Notes under the pieces: model-generated
The model's database searches: none
Seen by the model: the letters and a program-made list of their open reading frames with translations, nothing else
Told to the model about the DNA's origin: nothing
Source: RGIG2134 sp964461115
GTDB taxonomy: Bacteria > Cyanobacteriota > Vampirovibrionia > Gastranaerophilales > Gastranaerophilaceae
NCBI GenBank assembly: GCA_964461115.1
Contig: CAYWSX010000004.1
Coordinates: 62,001-126,000 of the forward strand
Length of the DNA: 64,000 nucleotides
Direction of reading: 5' to 3'
In this document: piece by piece, positions 43,195-52,026 of the stretch
Layout of the letters: each line of letters starts with the position of its first letter
How positions within the stretch are numbered: the stretch's first letter is position 1
Translations under genes and position numbers: made by a program

Positions 43195-43230
43195 AATAAA
43201 AAATCGCTGAGAAAATACCTCAGCGATTCT
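43195..43230 (-). terminator. terminator after the LysM gene
   Basis: AAATCGCTGA / TCAGCGATT stem with a 9-nt loop, T run on the minus strand. Confidence 0.8.
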
Positions 43231-43245
43231 TAAATTTTTTGAAAC

Positions 43246-43839
43246 CTAATCCATAGGAATAATAAGTTTTTGACCTATTTGAAGAGCATTTGGATTCGCC
43301 ATTTTATTAGCAGCTGCAATCTGATTTACTCTTGACGCGTCATATTTGCCGTAAAACCTGATAATAATACCTTCTAATGTATCACCTGATTTAACGGTAT
43401 AGTTTTCGCTTCTGCCTGCTGTTGCAGCAACAGTAGCTGAGTCAGCAGGTAAAATAGTTATGTTTGAATCTTTTGCTTTCTTAGAGAAGTTAAAAAGTCC
43501 TTTTGACGGCTTTTCAATAGGCGGAACCGTGTAGCTTTCGTCTACAACAGGCTCGTTAGCTGACAAGCTGACAAATGCTGTCATCATAAACATGCACACA
43601 GCACCAATGAGGAAACCTGACACTAAATAAACCGCAGGCGTTTTTTCTTTCTTTGTAGAAATATTAAAGTTACCCAAAAGTGTATCGAGTTCTTTTTCTT
43701 TCTTCGGTCTTACATAAACGCTTGGCGCATTTTCATCATAAGAAATCTTTGATGGCTGACCGTTTCTTGTTTTGAACCCTTCAAGCTGATTAATTTTTTC
43801 TCTGGAAAGATTTGACCTGTACAGTGTGGAACTTTTCAT
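43246..43839 (-). CDS. LysM-domain membrane protein (197 aa)
   Basis: A polar N-terminal cytoplasmic part (1-65) precedes one membrane helix (about 69-92, AVYLVSGFLIGAVCMFMMTA). The C-terminal ~48 residues are a LysM domain: NYTVKSGDTLEGIIIRFYGK ... ALQIGQKLIIP. LysM binds peptidoglycan glycans, so the protein would tether membrane and wall. GAGGGGA before the ATG; own terminator. Confidence 0.88.
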   Translation of the reverse strand: MKSSTLYRSNLSREKINQLEGFKTRNGQPSKISYDENAPSVYVRPKKEKELDTLLGNFNISTKKEKTPAVYLVSGFLIGAVCMFMMTAFVSLSANEPVVDESYTVPPIEKPSKGLFNFSKKAKDSNITILPADSATVAATAGRSENYTVKSGDTLEGIIIRFYGKYDASRVNQIAAANKMANPNALQIGQKLIIPMD

Positions 43840-43977
43840 ATTTTCCCCTCATTATTATATATAACTATATTATTTTAGATATACAGACAAAGTCAAGGTT
43901 TTTTGACTTCGCATTACATAAATATACATTTATATAAACACAAACAAAATTTTTTTTGCTAGCTGAGAAAAAATTCA

Positions 43978-44010
43978 TACAAAAAAATCCCGAACAAATT
44001 CGGGACTTTT
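43978..44010 (-). terminator. terminator after the HEAT-like gene
   Basis: TCCCGAA / TTCGGGA stem with short loop and T run on the minus strand. Confidence 0.8.
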
Positions 44011-44032
44011 AAGAATATTATTTTAAACTAAG

Positions 44033-44311
44033 TTAAGCTGCCTTGATTTCTTTAATGATATAATCTGCAACCCACTCAAAATCTTGGTTATTTACAGCAG
44101 CTTTTTTAAGAAAATCTACAGACGGTTCACCAATTCTGATAAGAGTCATAGCAACAATTCCACGAATTGAACCTTTTAAAACTTGAAGCTGACCTACAAG
44201 CTCCGGCACTGCATTCTGTCCGTATTCTACCAAAACATTTTCGATATCATTTTTTGTTTTAACATCTGCGTTATCCAACTTTGAAATTAATTCCGAAACC
44301 GATTTTGACAT
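44033..44311 (-). CDS. small HEAT-repeat-like protein (92 aa)
   Basis: The sequence SVSELISKLDNADVKTKNDI ... AVPELVGQLQVLKGSIRGIV and TLIRIGEPSVDFLKKAA has the spacing of two or three HEAT-type helical pairs, a protein-binding fold. ATG 44311 has AAGGA 7 nt upstream; ATG 44350 (105 aa) with AGGA is an alternative. Function unknown. Own terminator. Confidence 0.65.
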   Translation of the reverse strand: MSKSVSELISKLDNADVKTKNDIENVLVEYGQNAVPELVGQLQVLKGSIRGIVAMTLIRIGEPSVDFLKKAAVNNQDFEWVADYIIKEIKAA

Positions 44312-44536
44312 TTTTATTTCCTTATTTTCTTTTTCTAAAACTGCTTGCATTGTGTAATTCCTATCTAACATGCTTATATTTATTTCACAATTTTATTATA
44401 CGAACAAAAAAACGAATATAAGGATTTTTTAATAAATTCTTTATATCTATATAAAGATTTGAATATAAATTAATATTTCATTAATAAATTGTTTAAACTT
44501 TTAAAGAAATGGGAATATAAAAAACAGAAAGCAAAC

Positions 44537-45220
44537 ATGATGGATATGAAAATTAATAATATATTAAAAAAAGCATTTACTCTCGCAGAAGTGTTAATCA
44601 CGCTCACTATAATCGGAATTGTAGCAGCTATGACAATTCCGACACTTATGAGCAAATACAAAGATCAAGCTACCGTTACAAAATTGAAAAAAGCTCAATC
44701 CGTCCTTTCAAACGCCCTTCTCAGCGCTACTGCGAAAAACGGTCCTTTATTAAGTGAATATACAAATGGAAGCCATATATATGTTAGTTGGTTGAATACA
44801 AATATTAGTGCCGAAGAAAATATAAAGTTAATTTTCAATGAAATTAAAAGCGTAAAAAACAATTATACCGATGGAGCCGATAATAGCCTTCCAGGCTCTT
44901 TTGATATATGGGGGTCATACAGCTGGGTATCGATACTGACGCAGGATAACATAATTTATGGTATTCACACAGGTTCACCAAATATCGTGGCTGTTTGTGC
45001 AGACTATGGAATAAACTACAAATGCAATAAATTTTTCAGCTTTACTCCAAGTATAAACGCTGCAATTTCACCAAATGGGGCACAAAACAGCTTGTATACC
45101 TTGAAAAAATCCGATACATGCGATGCGCTTTCTTATGATAATTTATGGAATAGCTGCACATACTGGGCAATTCAAACAGGCAAACTAAACAAAAAAGCGG
45201 GAGAATGGTTTGAAATTTAA
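44537..45220 (+). CDS. type IV pilin-like (pseudopilin) protein 1
   Basis: The class III leader ends KKA and is followed by FTLAEVLITLTIIGIVAAMT, the prepilin cleavage and membrane helix with Glu at +5; Ala instead of Gly at -1. The C-terminal half is a variable globular domain with Cys pairs (CADYGINYKC, CDALSYDNLWNSC) and ends in a conserved TGKLNKKAGEW tail. Such proteins are processed by PilD and assembled in pili or secretion pseudopili; no assembly genes are adjacent. The first half shares 128 identical bases with the next gene. Start ATG 44537 (MMDMK) chosen as leader of typical length; ATG 44489 is possible. Confidence 0.8.
   Translation: MMDMKINNILKKAFTLAEVLITLTIIGIVAAMTIPTLMSKYKDQATVTKLKKAQSVLSNALLSATAKNGPLLSEYTNGSHIYVSWLNTNISAEENIKLIFNEIKSVKNNYTDGADNSLPGSFDIWGSYSWVSILTQDNIIYGIHTGSPNIVAVCADYGINYKCNKFFSFTPSINAAISPNGAQNSLYTLKKSDTCDALSYDNLWNSCTYWAIQTGKLNKKAGEWFEI
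44567..44694. repeat. 128-bp direct repeat, copy 1 (pilin N-terminus)
   Basis: Identical to 45260-45387. It covers the end of the leader, the transmembrane helix and the first stalk residues of both pilin genes; identity ends abruptly at the first differing base after the AAAAAAGC. Confidence 0.9.
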
Positions 45221-45238
45221 ATGTAGGGGAACTTAACT

Positions 45239-45913
45239 ATGAATATGCAAAAAATATTTAAAAAAGCATTTACTCTCGCAGAAGTGTTAATCACGCTCAC
45301 TATAATCGGAATTGTAGCAGCTATGACAATTCCGACACTTATGAGCAAATACAAAGATCAAGCTACCGTTACAAAATTGAAAAAAGCACAGTCGATAATT
45401 TCAAATGCATTCTCTATTGCCAACACTAAAGATGGAGATGTTATTGAACTAAAGAGTAATAGTTATGGCAGCTGGATGGATTGGACATTTTCATCCGGAA
45501 TACCGCCGGAAAGCATTAATTCTATTTTTCAAAATATCAAAGGAACACCTGTTGGAGATATTTCCTCCAGTTATGCCAGTATTCGCTCGGAAGACGATAT
45601 AATTTTCGGGCTGCACATAGGTATGCCTGAGTATGGATTACTAATTTGCACAGACTACAAAATGATTAAAGGATACCATTCCACCATTGAATCAATCCAA
45701 TGTCAAAATATATTTAGATTCGATTTTACAGAAAATTTCACTATTGTGCCTTCAGGAACGCCCAACTCAAATTACACACTAAGAAAACCTGATACTTGTC
45801 CAAGTAATAATGCCTGGGATAATGGTTGCACATACTGGACACTCGCTACAGGAAAAATCAAAAAGAAAGCAGGTGAGTGGGATGATCGTCTCGGCTTCAC
45901 CAGCAATCGCTAA
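45239..45913 (+). CDS. type IV pilin-like (pseudopilin) protein 2
   Basis: Paralogue of the preceding gene, 18 bp downstream: same leader and helix (AFTLAEVLITLTIIGIVAAM), the same stalk to KLKKAQS, but a different globular domain (WMDWTFSSGIPPESINSIFQ) and again CPSNNAWDNGCTYWTLATGK near the end. AGGGGA precedes the start. The pair ends at a bidirectional terminator. Different heads on an identical base suggest minor pilins with distinct binding roles; inference. Confidence 0.8.
   Translation: MNMQKIFKKAFTLAEVLITLTIIGIVAAMTIPTLMSKYKDQATVTKLKKAQSIISNAFSIANTKDGDVIELKSNSYGSWMDWTFSSGIPPESINSIFQNIKGTPVGDISSSYASIRSEDDIIFGLHIGMPEYGLLICTDYKMIKGYHSTIESIQCQNIFRFDFTENFTIVPSGTPNSNYTLRKPDTCPSNNAWDNGCTYWTLATGKIKKKAGEWDDRLGFTSNR
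45260..45387. repeat. 128-bp direct repeat, copy 2 (pilin N-terminus)
   Basis: Second copy of the identical segment, 693 bp after the first. Confidence 0.9.
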
Positions 45914-45920
45914 ATAGCAA

Positions 45921-45955
45921 AAACCCCGTCAGCGAAATTATCGCAGTCGGGGTTC
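45921..45955. terminator. bidirectional terminator between pilins and the kor operon
   Basis: AACCCCG / CGGGGTT stem with T-rich on the plus side and TTTTTG on the minus side. Confidence 0.75.
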
Positions 45956-45978
45956 TTAATTAAATAGTTTTTAATTAT

Positions 45979-46248
45979 CTATTTTTTTTGGATACGAATT
46001 GCAGAGTCAGGGCAAATAAGTGCGCAAGTTCCACAACCGATACAAAGTGAAGCATCCGGCTCAACACATGGTGTTTGGTAGATACCAACTTCTTTTGACC
46101 ATTGCAGGCATTTCTCGCCTTTAGCGTTGATAGGGCATTTTACGATGCACAAACCGCAGCCTTTGCACAAATCGGTATACAAATACCAATCTGCTTTTCC
46201 TTTAGCAACGTCGTTAATAACGTAACCTTTATGTTCTACTTTAGACAT
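45979..46248 (-). CDS. 2-oxoacid:ferredoxin oxidoreductase, delta (ferredoxin) subunit
   Basis: 89 residues with two 4Fe-4S motifs, CKGCGLCIVKCP and CIGCGTCALICP. As last gene of the alpha-beta-gamma-delta cluster on this strand it supplies the electron outlet. The cluster architecture matches the VOR/KOR type with separate subunits. Confidence 0.93.
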   Translation of the reverse strand: MSKVEHKGYVINDVAKGKADWYLYTDLCKGCGLCIVKCPINAKGEKCLQWSKEVGIYQTPCVEPDASLCIGCGTCALICPDSAIRIQKK

Positions 46249-46266
46249 TATTTTCTCCTTCTGAAA

Positions 46267-46824
46267 TTAAACTGCTGCTTTCATCAAGCCCATACCACGT
46301 TCAAGCGCTTTGTAGTTGAGGTCTCTCAATTCAGGTTTTGCATCGAATTTTTTACCGAGAGCCATTTCCATAGCGTTTTTGATATCGTCAAGAGCCAAAA
46401 CTTGAGTTGCCTCAAGCAATACACCCAAGATGATGATGTTGAATACTCTTGATGAAAGTTCATCGTTAGCGATTTTGTTAGCGTCAACGCCAATGATTTT
46501 CTTAGCCTTCATTTCAGGTTTTTTAGTACATACTGAAGAGTCGTAAATAACGGTTGTATTTTCGTCAACATAGCTTGAGCATCTGTCGATAGCTCTGTCA
46601 GAAACCATAATTACGATATCAGCTTTTGAATAACGCGGTTCGCCGATTGTTTCGTCAGCGATTTGGCAGTAAGCGATAGAAACACCGCCGCGCTGCTCAA
46701 CACCGAAGTTAGGAATATATAATACTTGTTTGCCTGCTTCATAGCCTGCTTCAACAAGAATTTTAGCGATAGATTGGACGCCTTGTCCGCCTTCACCTGC
46801 TAATGCGATTTTTGTTCTAGCCAT
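46267..46824 (-). CDS. 2-oxoacid:ferredoxin oxidoreductase, gamma subunit
   Basis: The 185-aa protein begins KIALAGEGGQGVQSIAKILV and contains YIPNFGVEQRGGVSIAYCQI, the gamma-subunit signature shared with the N-terminal domain of the fused alpha subunit at 26290-27816. The spacing to its neighbours is 12 bp upstream and 18 bp downstream. Confidence 0.93.
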   Translation of the reverse strand: MARTKIALAGEGGQGVQSIAKILVEAGYEAGKQVLYIPNFGVEQRGGVSIAYCQIADETIGEPRYSKADIVIMVSDRAIDRCSSYVDENTTVIYDSSVCTKKPEMKAKKIIGVDANKIANDELSSRVFNIIILGVLLEATQVLALDDIKNAMEMALGKKFDAKPELRDLNYKALERGMGLMKAAV

Positions 46825-46836
46825 TATTCTCTCCTC

Positions 46837-47592
46837 CTAATTTGAACTTTCAGGGGTAACAAAATCTTTAACTTCGAAAAATTCTTCCATAGTTTTCAAT
46901 CTGCCCCATGTATCTACGTTATTTGTTCTCCAGTTAAGAGGACAAAGTGAAAGAACCTCAACGAACGAGAAACCGCCGTTAGCTACGTTTGTTAAAGCAG
47001 CTTTCAATGTTGTTTTTAGTTTTCTTAGGTTAGAAACAGACGCGCGCGAAACGAATGACTTTTCAGGGTCAACGATTGCAGCAACCATTTCAGCACCTTT
47101 AGCAGGTTTACCTGTAACAGAACAATCTCTTCCGTAAGGAGTAGTTTCTGTTTTTTGTCCCGGTAATGTAGTAGGAGACATTTGTCCGCCTGTCATACCG
47201 TAGTTTGTATTGTTGCAAAGCAATACGAGCATGTTTTCGCCTCTGACTGAAGCGTTAACTAAGTGCTGCGCACCGATTGCAAGTCCGCCGCCATCGCCCA
47301 TATAAGCAATACCGACAGTACCGGGGTTAGCTCTTGTTACACCGTAGATAACAGGAGTTGTACGTCCGTGGTGTGTTTGAACCGTATCAAGGTTCATATA
47401 GTCCCAAGAAAGAAGCGAACATCCGATATCACAACCGAATACTGATCTTTCATTTAATTCCAACTCATCAATACACTGAGCCAGAGTTTTCAAAATCATA
47501 CCGTGACCGCAGCCAGGGCAAAACTTACTCGCACCGGCTTCTTCATTGCGGGCTTTCGGTAGTTCAGGCGGTAAATTTAAAACTTCTGCCAT
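46837..47592 (-). CDS. 2-oxoacid:ferredoxin oxidoreductase, beta subunit
   Basis: TPP-binding subunit, 251 aa: KFCPGCGHGMILKTLAQCID, GCDIGCSLLSWDYMNLDTVQ and GDGGGLAIGAQHLVNASVRG with the downstream NNTNYGMTGGQMSPTTLPGQ, typical of KorB/VorB. Together with alpha it converts a 2-oxoacid and CoA to acyl-CoA and CO2. Confidence 0.94.
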   Translation of the reverse strand: MAEVLNLPPELPKARNEEAGASKFCPGCGHGMILKTLAQCIDELELNERSVFGCDIGCSLLSWDYMNLDTVQTHHGRTTPVIYGVTRANPGTVGIAYMGDGGGLAIGAQHLVNASVRGENMLVLLCNNTNYGMTGGQMSPTTLPGQKTETTPYGRDCSVTGKPAKGAEMVAAIVDPEKSFVSRASVSNLRKLKTTLKAALTNVANGGFSFVEVLSLCPLNWRTNNVDTWGRLKTMEEFFEVKDFVTPESSN

Positions 47593-47640
47593 TTTATTAT
47601 TTCTCCTTTTTGATTTTTCTTTTAATTATCAATCTGCCGA

Positions 47641-48744
47641 CTATATCATCGCAGGTTCTTTAACCATTGATTCAACTTTAGCAACAATATCGTCACCCGT
47701 TACGCCAACACCCATTTTAAATAGTGTTGAGTAAGGAGTTTGAAGACCGTAGATTTTTTCCATAATCATACGTTTCAATTGACCGTTTGCAGATTCTGTG
47801 AAGAGTACTTGTTTTGCTCTTGCAATAGCTTTCTTCATCGGTTCTACAGGAAGAGGTCTGATTGTAATCGGTCTGAACAAGCCTGCTTTAATACCTTTAG
47901 CTCTCAATTCATCGATAGCTGTCATAGCAGAACGTGCAACGATACCGTGAGCGATAATAAGAATATCAGCATCATCAGCTTTGTATTCGAAGTATTCTTC
48001 GATTTCAGGAGCAATTCTGTTGAACTCTTCTTCGTATCCGTCTAAAGTTTCCATCAACTCTTCTTCAAGGTTGAATGTGTTTCTCAAATGGTTAGATTTT
48101 CTGTCCACATCGATTACGCCCGGAGCTCTTAATAAAGCTTCAGTCGGAACCATGCTGATACCGCGAGATGCCGGATCATATAATGTAACAGGTTCTCTCA
48201 TTTTACCTTGATAGCCGTCAGCAAGCATAAATGTAGGGAATTTGTATTTCCAAGCTGTGTTGAAAGCTTTAATCATATAATCATATAAGTCTTGGTGACC
48301 CGCTGTAGAGTAAACAATTCTATATCCTTCACCGTTACCGCCGAAGCAAGTCAAAGTTGTTTCCTGTTGAGCATAGATAACAGTAGCTGTAGAAGGACCG
48401 CCACGCTGCATAACCGCGCATACAAACGGTATTCTCATCATTTCAGCCATACTCATTGCATCTTGCATAATTACGTTACCTGGGCCTGCAGTTGCCGTGA
48501 AAGCTCTTTTTCCTGCTAAGATACCGCCTACAGTTGAGAAACCTGCTGAGATTTCATCTTCTGTTTGCAAGAAACCTGCTTCTGTCTTAGGAAGCAATTT
48601 ACACCAAGTGTGCATAATTTCGTTTTGCGGTGTGATTGGATAACCGTACATGAATTCTGCCTGTGCAGCGTTTGCAGCATAAGCAATTACTTCATTTCCG
48701 GTTAAAAACATTCTTGTGTCTTGAGTAATTAATTTTTTTACCAT
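47641..48744 (-). CDS. 2-oxoacid:ferredoxin oxidoreductase, alpha subunit
   Basis: The 367-aa protein contains the alpha signature GNEVIAYAANAAQAEFMYGY with PITPQNEIM, FTATAGPGNVIMQDAMSMAE and PFVCAVMQRGGPSTATV. It lacks the fused gamma domain. ATG 48744 follows AAAGGTG and is preferred to GTG 48753. First gene of the four-gene operon; a TTGACA/TAATAC promoter lies about 50 bp upstream. Confidence 0.94.
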   Translation of the reverse strand: MVKKLITQDTRMFLTGNEVIAYAANAAQAEFMYGYPITPQNEIMHTWCKLLPKTEAGFLQTEDEISAGFSTVGGILAGKRAFTATAGPGNVIMQDAMSMAEMMRIPFVCAVMQRGGPSTATVIYAQQETTLTCFGGNGEGYRIVYSTAGHQDLYDYMIKAFNTAWKYKFPTFMLADGYQGKMREPVTLYDPASRGISMVPTEALLRAPGVIDVDRKSNHLRNTFNLEEELMETLDGYEEEFNRIAPEIEEYFEYKADDADILIIAHGIVARSAMTAIDELRAKGIKAGLFRPITIRPLPVEPMKKAIARAKQVLFTESANGQLKRMIMEKIYGLQTPYSTLFKMGVGVTGDDIVAKVESMVKEPAMI

Positions 48745-48793
48745 TTTTTTCACCTTTTTGTGTAGTAATTAATACATTAATGAGCATGTGAGA

Positions 48794-48821
48794 GTATTAT
48801 TTGTATGGGGATAATTGTCAA
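48794..48821 (-). promoter_or_regulatory. promoter of the four-subunit oxidoreductase operon
   Basis: Minus-strand TTGACA (48816-48821), 16-bp spacer, TAATAC (48794-48799). Confidence 0.65.
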
Positions 48822-48929
48822 TCAATGCGAATGGCGCCCAACCCCGCTCAAAATATTCTGTTTGCACCTACTCTTGACAATATTTTACTACAAAAAAAAA
48901 TTTGGAACACAAATTATAATATTTTTGTG

Positions 48930-48935
48930 TAAAAT
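48930..48935 (+). promoter_or_regulatory. -10 box (TAAAAT) of the small Cys-rich gene
   Basis: TAAAAT, AAAACT, ATG 48942; 6-nt spacing, no ribosome site. Confidence 0.5.
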
Positions 48936-48941
48936 AAAACT

Positions 48942-49127
48942 ATGGCAAAATCATCTAAAGAATGGAAAATATGTGCATTCTGTAAGCACAACAAAGATTG
49001 TGCAGCAGGCGCAAGCCGAATTTTGGGGCTCCCTCCAAACTCGCCCATAATTCATGAAATAGGCTGCTTCGACCATGAAACATACAAAAATCAAAAAACT
49101 GTGCAGATTAAGCTTTTTGATAGTTAG
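48942..49127 (+). CDS. small Cys-rich protein (61 aa)
   Basis: Not recognised. Cys/His-rich core: CAFCKHNKDCAAG, then GCFDHE, giving four Cys and two His that could bind zinc or an iron-sulphur cluster. The remainder is basic and polar. It converges with the metallopeptidase-like gene, overlapping its end by 20 bp. A TAAAAT box lies 6 nt before the ATG. Confidence 0.55.
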   Translation: MAKSSKEWKICAFCKHNKDCAAGASRILGLPPNSPIIHEIGCFDHETYKNQKTVQIKLFDS

Positions 49128-50067
49128 TTTCTGCTAAGAAGTTATCCATTTCATTGACATATGCGGCTTCTGCAAAATCTAAAAAAATATCAGCCAATTT
49201 TGAACTTATCGCAGGGTACTCCGTTTCTAATAAGCTATTTGTATATTCATACATTTCCAAATTTGCGTCCGCCTCAAGTGAGCTTATTTCTGCCTCGCAA
49301 AGACTGTTTAATACATCATCTTGGGTTATCGAATATTGTTTGCCATTACGAAGATCATAAAAATTCAGATCAATATCTTGGAATTTCTCAGGGGTATAAT
49401 CATGAAAGAACGGTCCGCAATCTTTTAACGCAATCAATTTTTTATCATGAGAAAGTTCACATTCATCGCCGTTCATATCCATAATATCTATAATTTTATT
49501 CTTTATATTTTTGTCCTGAAGCATAACTATATTTTGCTTATAATGTTGAAATTCATGAATCAAAATCATGGATAAATAAGCCAAAGCTTCTTGACGCGTC
49601 AAATAATGTTTATGATACTTCTTTTCTTCGTTGATGTTTAAACCCTTCAATCCCTCACAAAATACCAGTAAAGGATGACCCGTTTCATCCTCAAAAAACA
49701 TGGGATTTCCTTTTTTATTGGTTAAAATATACAATCCCTTTTCTTTGAAAAAATTATGGTTAATATTAATCGTATTCGTCTCATATTCATAGAACGCATA
49801 GCTTTTTTTTGATTTTGAAATCTTTATTTCAGGCTTTGGACAATTTTCAATACCAATTGAATTTAAATACTTACGACTTTCTTCGTGTTTTTTACTCATA
49901 AGCTCTCTTGCTTCTGCGTAAGAAACAGAATTCAGATGTGGATATGCACAAAAAGACATACTCAAACTGTCAGCCTTATGACTACTTGAAGTGATAGGAC
50001 AACTCTTTTTTGCAGGAATGCTTTCTTTAGTTGTGTAACAATAATTTATTACCGGTGAAATGCGCAT
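49108..50067 (-). CDS. putative HExxH metallopeptidase with MSFCA tag (319 aa)
   Basis: The N-terminus MRISPVINYC, a Ser/Lys-rich linker and MSFCA at residues 37-41 match the shared tag. The body contains LIHEFQHYKQNI (HExxH at 171-175), and a later acidic stretch EAEISSLEADANLEMYEY could provide the third zinc ligand, as in gluzincins. No close family is recognised. It has no Sec signal, yet peptidases of this type are often exported. ATG 50067 follows AAGGAG; a longer frame is rejected. Confidence 0.65.
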   Translation of the reverse strand: MRISPVINYCYTTKESIPAKKSCPITSSSHKADSLSMSFCAYPHLNSVSYAEARELMSKKHEESRKYLNSIGIENCPKPEIKISKSKKSYAFYEYETNTININHNFFKEKGLYILTNKKGNPMFFEDETGHPLLVFCEGLKGLNINEEKKYHKHYLTRQEALAYLSMILIHEFQHYKQNIVMLQDKNIKNKIIDIMDMNGDECELSHDKKLIALKDCGPFFHDYTPEKFQDIDLNFYDLRNGKQYSITQDDVLNSLCEAEISSLEADANLEMYEYTNSLLETEYPAISSKLADIFLDFAEAAYVNEMDNFLAETNYQKA

Positions 50068-50129
50068 TTCGTACTCCTTATTTGCATAAAAAACAAACAA
50101 GAAATAATTTGCGTATCAATTAAAACCTT

Positions 50130-50819
50130 TTAACCCATTGCAAGCCAGAGAACCTTTTTCACAGGGCGGGCAAGGCTTATAGCAAGAATAGAGAATACAA
50201 AGTCATAGATGATTTTTATGCCGCTTTGGATTGCGATTAAATCCATAAACAATTCGAATGTATCATGTTTTAAAATTACGACGGCTGTTGTATACAAAAT
50301 TCCTACAAAATGAATTATCAAAACCCCAAAAAATGAAGCCTTAAAGGCACTTTTAATCGTAATTTTACTAAGCATATTACCTGCGATAATTACAGCAGGA
50401 ATAAATGCAAGAATATATCCGAAATTATACTCAAATAAATATCTCCAGCCGCCGCCCAATGCAAAAACAGGAACAGCAAACAAGCCCAGCATTATATACA
50501 TCAAAACAGACAACGTCCCGAAACGACTGCCTAAAAGTGCCGCGATAAAAAGGATTACAGGCACCTGCGGAATATATTGATACCCCAAAACAAACAACCA
50601 TGCACTGTTAGACTGAGAAAGAAATCCCAGAGGGTGCAATATTGCATCAACCGGCAGTTTATAAGAAGAAAATCCGAGTTCTGAAAAAGTTGCAATAATA
50701 ATCAAAAACGTACACAAACAAACAACTACAAGCACGCCCAAAGTCAACTTGAGATTGGAGTTGCTATAATCGAATTGCTTTAATTCGGGTTCAATACGTT
50801 TTTTATTCACATTCAACAT
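50130..50819 (-). CDS. bioY: biotin transporter BioY
   Basis: About six membrane helices with the BioY core: VPVILFIAALLGSRFGTLSV, LYIMLGLFAVPVFALGGGW and EYNFGYILAFIPAVIIAG. BioY is the S component of a biotin ECF transporter; no ATPase or T component is nearby. The N-terminal 28 residues are a polar extension. ATG 50819 has AAGG before it and overlaps the rimI end by 17 bp. Third gene of pth-rimI-bioY. Confidence 0.82.
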   Translation of the reverse strand: MLNVNKKRIEPELKQFDYSNSNLKLTLGVLVVVCLCTFLIIIATFSELGFSSYKLPVDAILHPLGFLSQSNSAWLFVLGYQYIPQVPVILFIAALLGSRFGTLSVLMYIMLGLFAVPVFALGGGWRYLFEYNFGYILAFIPAVIIAGNMLSKITIKSAFKASFFGVLIIHFVGILYTTAVVILKHDTFELFMDLIAIQSGIKIIYDFVFSILAISLARPVKKVLWLAMG

Positions 50820-51330
50820 CGACACCTTCGTTTTGACGTATTTTATTATACAACATTTTAAACTTTTCGTACCAAATATTTTCCGTCCACATAATCAATG
50901 CATCTTCATTGTTGTCCTGATAGTAGCCTTTACGGGTTCCCAAGGAGTGAAAACCGAACTTTTCATATAATTTTTGAGCCGGCTCGTTTGAGACTCGAAC
51001 CTCTAAAGTGATGTATTTAACTTCATTTTTGTAACAGTCATCTATAAATTTAAACATAAGCGTTTGAGCGACTTTTTGACGTTTGAATTTTGAAGATATC
51101 GCCAGAGTCGTAACATGAGCCTCATCCAGAATCATCCATGTGCCCAGATAGCCTATAAGTTCGTCATTTTCATTTCGAGCACAATAATACTTTGCAAGAT
51201 TATTCTCAAGTTCGTTTACAAACGAATCACGCGACCAATGGTGCTGACCATAGGCTTCGGATTCAATAACTTCGATTTCATCTATATCTGAAAGCTTCAT
51301 GTATGAAATTTTTATTTTTTGACAACTCAT
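50803..51330 (-). CDS. rimI: GNAT acetyltransferase, RimI-like
   Basis: The 175-aa protein has the GNAT acetyl-CoA site VTTLAISSKFKRQKVAQTLM and the following YITLEVRVSNEPAQKLYEKF and GFHSLGTRKGYY, characteristic of RimI (N-terminal acetylation of ribosomal protein S18). The ATG overlaps the pth stop as ATGA. Confidence 0.88.
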   Translation of the reverse strand: MSCQKIKISYMKLSDIDEIEVIESEAYGQHHWSRDSFVNELENNLAKYYCARNENDELIGYLGTWMILDEAHVTTLAISSKFKRQKVAQTLMFKFIDDCYKNEVKYITLEVRVSNEPAQKLYEKFGFHSLGTRKGYYQDNNEDALIMWTENIWYEKFKMLYNKIRQNEGVDVECE

Positions 51331-51905
51331 AGATTAATCATCCCGTTAAATTTGTTCTGCGCCTCTGAAATACCAGATTTTAGGAAACATTCTATAGCAT
51401 TTGCGGACACCTTAACTGTATTTTGCAGTAAATCTTTTTCAGCGGAAGCAAATTCACCGAGAACAAACCGCTCTGATGGCATAAACGGCGGCTGAGGGCC
51501 GATACCGACTTTCAGACGTACAAAACTTTTATTGCCGCCTAAATTATTAACAATAGATTTTATGCCGTTATGCCCGCCATCCGAACCATTGGGGCGAAAG
51601 CGAAGATTGCCTAAATCAAGAGAAATATCGTCAAAAACAACAATAATGTCTGAAATATCACACTTAAAATAATTCATAACCAAAGCAAGCGCCTCACCCG
51701 ATAAATTCATAAAAGTTTGTGGTTTTAAAAGCATCACTTGTTCGCAGTTTATTGTGCATTTGGCAATTTCTGACTTAAATTTAGATTCATAAGAAAAACT
51801 ACACCCATATCGGTCAGCCAGTTCGCCTAACACTAAAAATCCTGCATTATGCCGTGTATTTTGATATTTATCGCCCGGATTGCCCAAACCGACAATAATT
51901 CTCAT
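51327..51905 (-). CDS. pth: peptidyl-tRNA hydrolase
   Basis: Pth recycles peptidyl-tRNA. The 192-aa protein begins MRIIVGLGNPGDKYQNTRHN (catalytic His) and has KPQTFMNLSGEAL, VFDDISLDLGNLRFRPNG and GGHNGIKSIV. First gene of the pth-rimI-bioY operon. Confidence 0.97.
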   Translation of the reverse strand: MRIIVGLGNPGDKYQNTRHNAGFLVLGELADRYGCSFSYESKFKSEIAKCTINCEQVMLLKPQTFMNLSGEALALVMNYFKCDISDIIVVFDDISLDLGNLRFRPNGSDGGHNGIKSIVNNLGGNKSFVRLKVGIGPQPPFMPSERFVLGEFASAEKDLLQNTVKVSANAIECFLKSGISEAQNKFNGMINL

Positions 51906-52015
51906 TTTGTACTACCTTTTTCTTACATCTTTGGAAAATATTATATCAGAATAACATAATACAACCTACCAATTTAATTTTTCTTAAAATCAGGGAATTA
52001 TATAGTTAATATTAA

Positions 52016-52022
52016 GGGGGGG
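52016..52022 (+). repeat. homopolymer tract G7 in the ribosome-binding region
   Basis: Seven G directly before CGTC-ATG of the XRE-type gene; they overlap the Shine-Dalgarno position. Confidence 0.8.
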
Positions 52023-52026
52023 CGTC

